From the NCBI GenBank assembly GCA_937872165.1, contig CALMOR010000027.1:1-8655 (forward strand): a stretch of 8,655 nucleotides of DNA, read 5' to 3'. The stretch is from an uncultured Burkholderiales bacterium. GTDB taxonomy: Bacteria > Pseudomonadota > Gammaproteobacteria > Burkholderiales > Burkholderiaceae_D. The notes below the pieces were generated by a model. That model was not told where the DNA came from. It searched no databases and was given only the letters and a program-made list of their open reading frames with translations. The position numbers and the translations under genes are program-made. Below are positions 6,796 to 8,655 of the stretch, piece by piece (the stretch's first letter is position 1; the number at the start of each line of letters is the position of its first letter).

Positions 6796-6973
6796 AGCGG
6801 TCGCTAGAGCGCGGCGTTGCAAGAACCGCTTCGGACAAAAGCGGACTCGAATCGCCGACCTGGAGAAGTACTGAACGCCTTGTGCGCCGGAAGGGCGATA
6901 TGACGGGCGAACAGGTAGCGGAGGGTGAGGATAAGCTGCGCTAACGTACTGAAATCGCCGCAGCTTCCTTCTA

Positions 6974-6998
6974 GAACTAAGCTCTCAGCTCGGAGAGC
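6974..6998 (-). terminator. Probable terminator of tRNA-Ser
   Basis: On the minus strand a hairpin with stem GCTCTC/GAGAGC (6981-6998, 6-nt loop) begins 9 nt after the tRNA CCA and is followed by TTAGTTC. The stem is short and the T-tract imperfect, but position and orientation suit the 3' end of the tRNA transcript. Confidence 0.5.
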
Positions 6999-7007
6999 AA
7001 GACTGTC

Positions 7008-7098
7008 TGGCGGAGAGACGGGGATTCGAACCCCGGGTAGGCTATGAACCTACACACGCTTTCCAGGCGTGCGACTTAAACCACTCATCCATCTCTCC
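7008..7098 (-). tRNA. tRNA-Ser (anticodon GGA)
   Basis: The minus strand folds into a class II tRNA. The acceptor stem GGAGAGA (7098-7092) pairs with TCTCTCC (7018-7012), followed by discriminator G (7011) and an encoded CCA (7010-7008). The anticodon arm has loop CTGGAAA with anticodon GGA, reading UCC/UCU serine codons. A long variable arm with GTAGG/CCTAC is typical of tRNA-Ser, and the T arm contains GGTTCGAATCC. Its 3' end faces the restriction-modification block, the side on which tRNA-targeting islands insert. Confidence 0.97.
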
Positions 7099-7108
7099 GG
7101 GGCGCGGG

Positions 7109-7137
7109 AGTATATCAAGCGCTCTCCCGTGGATCAC
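7109..7137 (-). promoter_or_regulatory. Probable tRNA-Ser promoter
   Basis: TATACT (7109-7114, minus strand) is a good -10 box about 10 bp before the tRNA 5' end, followed by a very GC-rich discriminator, CCCGCGCCCC. GC-rich discriminators are usual in stringently controlled stable-RNA promoters. The -35 region is poor (GTGATC at 7132-7137 at 17 bp). Confidence 0.45.
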
Positions 7138-7148
7138 GGCGAACATGA

Positions 7149-7173
7149 GAAGGGCGCCTCGACGGCGCCCTTC
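7149..7173 (-). terminator. Hairpin terminator after the DUF4142 gene
   Basis: GAAGGGCGCC (7149-7158) and GGCGCCCTTC (7164-7173) form a perfect 10-bp stem with a 5-nt loop, 18 nt beyond the stop of the DUF4142 gene. On the minus strand it is followed by TCATGTTC, only a weak T-tract. It separates that gene from the tRNA promoter. Confidence 0.65.
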
Positions 7174-7191
7174 GCCGCGCTCGCGTCCGCC

Positions 7192-7752
7192 TTACTTCAG
7201 GCTGACCTTGCTGTCGCCCTGGGCCATGTCGAGGTGACCCTGCAGCGTCGGCAAGGTCTTGCTGGCGAAGGCCTGCAACTCGGCGTCCCTGCCGGACTTG
7301 GCTTCCTTCTGGAAATCGGAAACCGTCGTCTTGTGGTCCGACACCATCTGCTTGATGTAGGCCTTGTCGAAGTCGGCGCCCGACAACTTCGCCAGCTTGT
7401 CGATACTGCCCTGGTGCGACTTGTCGAGCGTGCCGGGGGGCGTCACGCCCTTCGCGGTCGCGATCCTCGACAGCTCGTCGGCCGCCTTCGTGTGGTCGGC
7501 GATCATCTGCGCGCTGTAGTCCTTGACCGCCTGGCTCGTTCCCTTCTGCTGGGCGAGCTTGCTGGCCTGGATCTCGGTCATGCCGCCGATCGTCGCCTTC
7601 TCGACGAACGTGCGATCGGCGCTCTGGAGGTTGCCGCCGGTCGCGCTGGTCATCGGGTCGGCCGCCCGCGCGACGCCGGTGATCCCCAGTGCGGCGACAG
7701 CTGCCGCGATCAGAACGCGATGACGAAACGGGGACGGAAGGGAATGGGTCAT
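7192..7752 (-). CDS. Secreted DUF4142-family protein
   Basis: A 186-residue exported protein of unknown molecular function. Residues 1-30 are a signal peptide: basic R-H-R (10-12), a hydrophobic Leu/Ala/Val/Ile core, and A-R-A before A-D for signal peptidase I cleavage after about residue 30. The mature part (about 43-180) is a helical DUF4142 domain, seen in F-V-E-K-A-T-I-G-G-M-T-E-I, M-I-A-D-H-T-K-A, Q-M-V-S-D-H-K-T-T-V and L-P-T-L-Q-G-H-L-D-M-A-Q. The spaced His residues recall ferritin-like helical bundles, but no metal site is established. It should act in the periplasm. The start at 7752 is chosen over longer in-frame options because the signal peptide begins there and AGGAG (7759-7763) lies 6 nt upstream. 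It stands alone, with its own terminator. DUF4142 proteins are common in soil proteobacteria, often in several copies; a stress role is a guess. Confidence 0.88.
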   Translation of the reverse strand: MTHSLPSPFRHRVLIAAAVAALGITGVARAADPMTSATGGNLQSADRTFVEKATIGGMTEIQASKLAQQKGTSQAVKDYSAQMIADHTKAADELSRIATAKGVTPPGTLDKSHQGSIDKLAKLSGADFDKAYIKQMVSDHKTTVSDFQKEAKSGRDAELQAFASKTLPTLQGHLDMAQGDSKVSLK

Positions 7753-7892
7753 GCGATTCTCCTGGGAGTGATGTTCGGTTGTCTGCACGATGCATTTTCG
7801 ACGGTGCATGGCCCGGAGCCTTCGGACTGCGGCTGATCGGCGTGTCGATCCGCGCAGGCTGCGATCGTCGGACGGTGCGCGTCGTCCTTCCG

Positions 7893-8135
7893 TCAACCGC
7901 CGCCTACGCCGGTGTTGACCTTGCCGGTGCCGCCGCAGACCGGACAGTCGTTGCCCTCGGCATCGCGGCCTTCGCCGTTGCAATGCGGACAGACGTTTTC
8001 TCCGGTGCCCGGCGTGCCCTCGGGCGCGTCGTCGCCGGGCTTGATCGTCGGCTCGGGCTGCACGACGCTGGACTCGGATTCGGTCGACTCGGTGACGACG
8101 ATCGAGTCCCCGGATGATGGATCGGTGGTGGACAT
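7893..8135 (-). CDS. Small DnaJ-type zinc-ribbon protein
   Basis: An 80-residue protein. The first about 45 residues are acidic, Ser/Thr/Pro-rich and probably disordered. Two C-x-x-C-x-G-x-G repeats follow, C-P-H-C-N-G-E-G (49-56) and C-P-V-C-G-G-T-G (64-71), ending in a glycine-rich tail. Such repeats bind one zinc in the central domain of DnaJ, but the J domain and substrate-binding domains are absent, so this is not a chaperone by itself. Similar short proteins often carry a misleading DnaJ name. The start at 8135 has AAAGGA (8141-8146) 5 nt upstream. It lies on the same strand as the DUF4142 gene, 140 bp before it. Partner and role unknown. Confidence 0.8.
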   Translation of the reverse strand: MSTTDPSSGDSIVVTESTESESSVVQPEPTIKPGDDAPEGTPGTGENVCPHCNGEGRDAEGNDCPVCGGTGKVNTGVGGG

Positions 8136-8253
8136 GAACTTCCTTTCGGCTAGGCCGTCCCGGGGACGTATACCTGCCGTTCAGCAAGGCATGTGCCCGC
8201 GTCGATCGCGGCGAGGCATGGTCGGAAGCCCATCTGCCACATCTGCATCCAGC

Positions 8254-8283
8254 GGGCCCGAGCCGGTCGACCGGTTCGGGCCC
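8254..8283. repeat. 30-bp near-perfect palindrome between acs and the zinc-ribbon gene
   Basis: GGGCCCGA (8254-8261) and TCGGGCCC (8276-8283) flank CCGG-TCGA-CCGG. Only the pair at 8262/8275 breaks the symmetry (a G-T wobble read on the plus strand). No T-tract follows on either strand. It could be a rho-independent-like structure, a protein site or a mobile intergenic repeat. Nothing else in the 8136-8438 gap looks like a gene. Confidence 0.6.
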
Positions 8284-8376
8284 TCGATGCAAAGCAGAAC
8301 CGGGCGCAGGCTGCCGTCGCAGGGCTCGTCACGACGAGAGTCCCGTCGAAGCGGCGAAGGTGTCCGAACGGCACCG

Positions 8377-8428
8377 CGACGCCCGGGCCGGGTGCTGCCC
8401 TGGGCGTCGGCCGGCGCGAGGCGCCGGC
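8377..8428 (-). terminator. Tandem hairpins after acs
   Basis: Two abutting stem-loops follow the acs stop on the minus strand. The first has GCCGGCGC/GCGCCGGC (8410-8428) with a 3-nt loop and an 8-bp GC stem. The second has CGACGCCC/GGGCGTCG (8377-8409) with a 17-nt loop that has extra GG/CC pairing inside. No T-tract follows, so termination may rely on strong stems or Rho, or the stems may protect the mRNA 3' end. Confidence 0.5.
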
Positions 8429-8438
8429 TCGCCCCGGC

Positions 8439-8655
<217 letters not shown>

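Larger units (their letters stand above)
6536..7007. other. Gene-poor stretch between restriction operon and tRNA
   Basis: All frames are broken by frequent stops and no convincing gene is present. The left part carries the presumed restriction-operon promoter. The middle holds a short integrase-like scrap (6736-6795), and the right end holds a hairpin after the tRNA. The short frames between 6769 and 6943 resemble nothing I know. The stretch looks like decayed DNA at an island edge. Confidence 0.5.

Noticed and set aside
7069..7836. 255-residue plus-strand frame over the tRNA and DUF4142 gene
   Set aside because: Opposite-strand shadow in GC-rich DNA. It crosses a certain tRNA and a signal-peptide gene with a good ribosome site.
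7192..8292. Longer start for the DUF4142 gene giving 366 residues
   Set aside because: The extension is Arg-rich, overlaps the zinc-ribbon gene out of frame and would bury the signal peptide. ATG 7752 has AGGAG.
8150..8374. 74-residue minus-strand frame between acs and the zinc-ribbon gene
   Set aside because: No ribosome site, contains the 30-bp palindrome, and has no recognisable domain.

Overview
The window looks like a high-GC betaproteobacterial chromosome, probably Burkholderiales. The inference rests on the acetyl-CoA synthetase C-terminus, the DUF4142 and DnaJ-type zinc-ribbon proteins, a tRNA-Ser(GGA) and the codon use of the right flank. No species can be named. By eye, the right flank (about 7100-8655) is more GC-rich than the block before it, so positions about 204-7007 read as an accessory island beside a tRNA gene.

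Layout. Positions 1-203 hold the decayed end of an IS30-type insertion sequence: the last 27 codons of a transposase on the minus strand, cut off abruptly at about 203. Positions 204-253 carry a near-perfect 22-bp palindrome ending 3 nt before the first gene. Two adjacent plus-strand genes follow (254-1762 and 1772-3151). Both encode D12-class N6-adenine DNA methyltransferases, and the first has an N-terminal XRE-type helix-turn-helix. Facing them on the minus strand is an ATGA-coupled pair: a McrB-like AAA+ NTPase (4463-6340) and a LlaJI/McrC-like PD-(D/E)XK nuclease (3108-4466). The nuclease and second methylase genes overlap tail-to-tail by 44 bp. Upstream of the McrB-like gene, two very short ORFs lead into it (6473-6535, then 6337-6465, whose stop overlaps the McrB-like start). 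The rest of 6536-7007 is gene-poor and holds one possible integrase scrap. tRNA-Ser(GGA) lies at 7008-7098 on the minus strand with its 3' end facing the island. The conserved flank follows, all on the minus strand: a secreted DUF4142 protein, a small zinc-ribbon protein and the end of acs.

How the genes work together. The four large genes form a complete restriction-modification system of the LlaJI/BsuMI type. The McrB-like motor and PD-(D/E)XK subunit should restrict unmodified DNA, and the two methylases should protect the host. The described relatives LlaJI and BsuMI use m5C methyltransferases. Here the modification genes are two D12 adenine methylases, one carrying its own probable transcriptional regulator with a probable operator under its promoter. 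Two methylases suggest an asymmetric site with one enzyme per strand; this is inference. The adenine-methylase pairing, the HTH-methylase with its palindrome, the overlapping R/M gene ends and the short-ORF leader of the restriction operon are the most interesting points.
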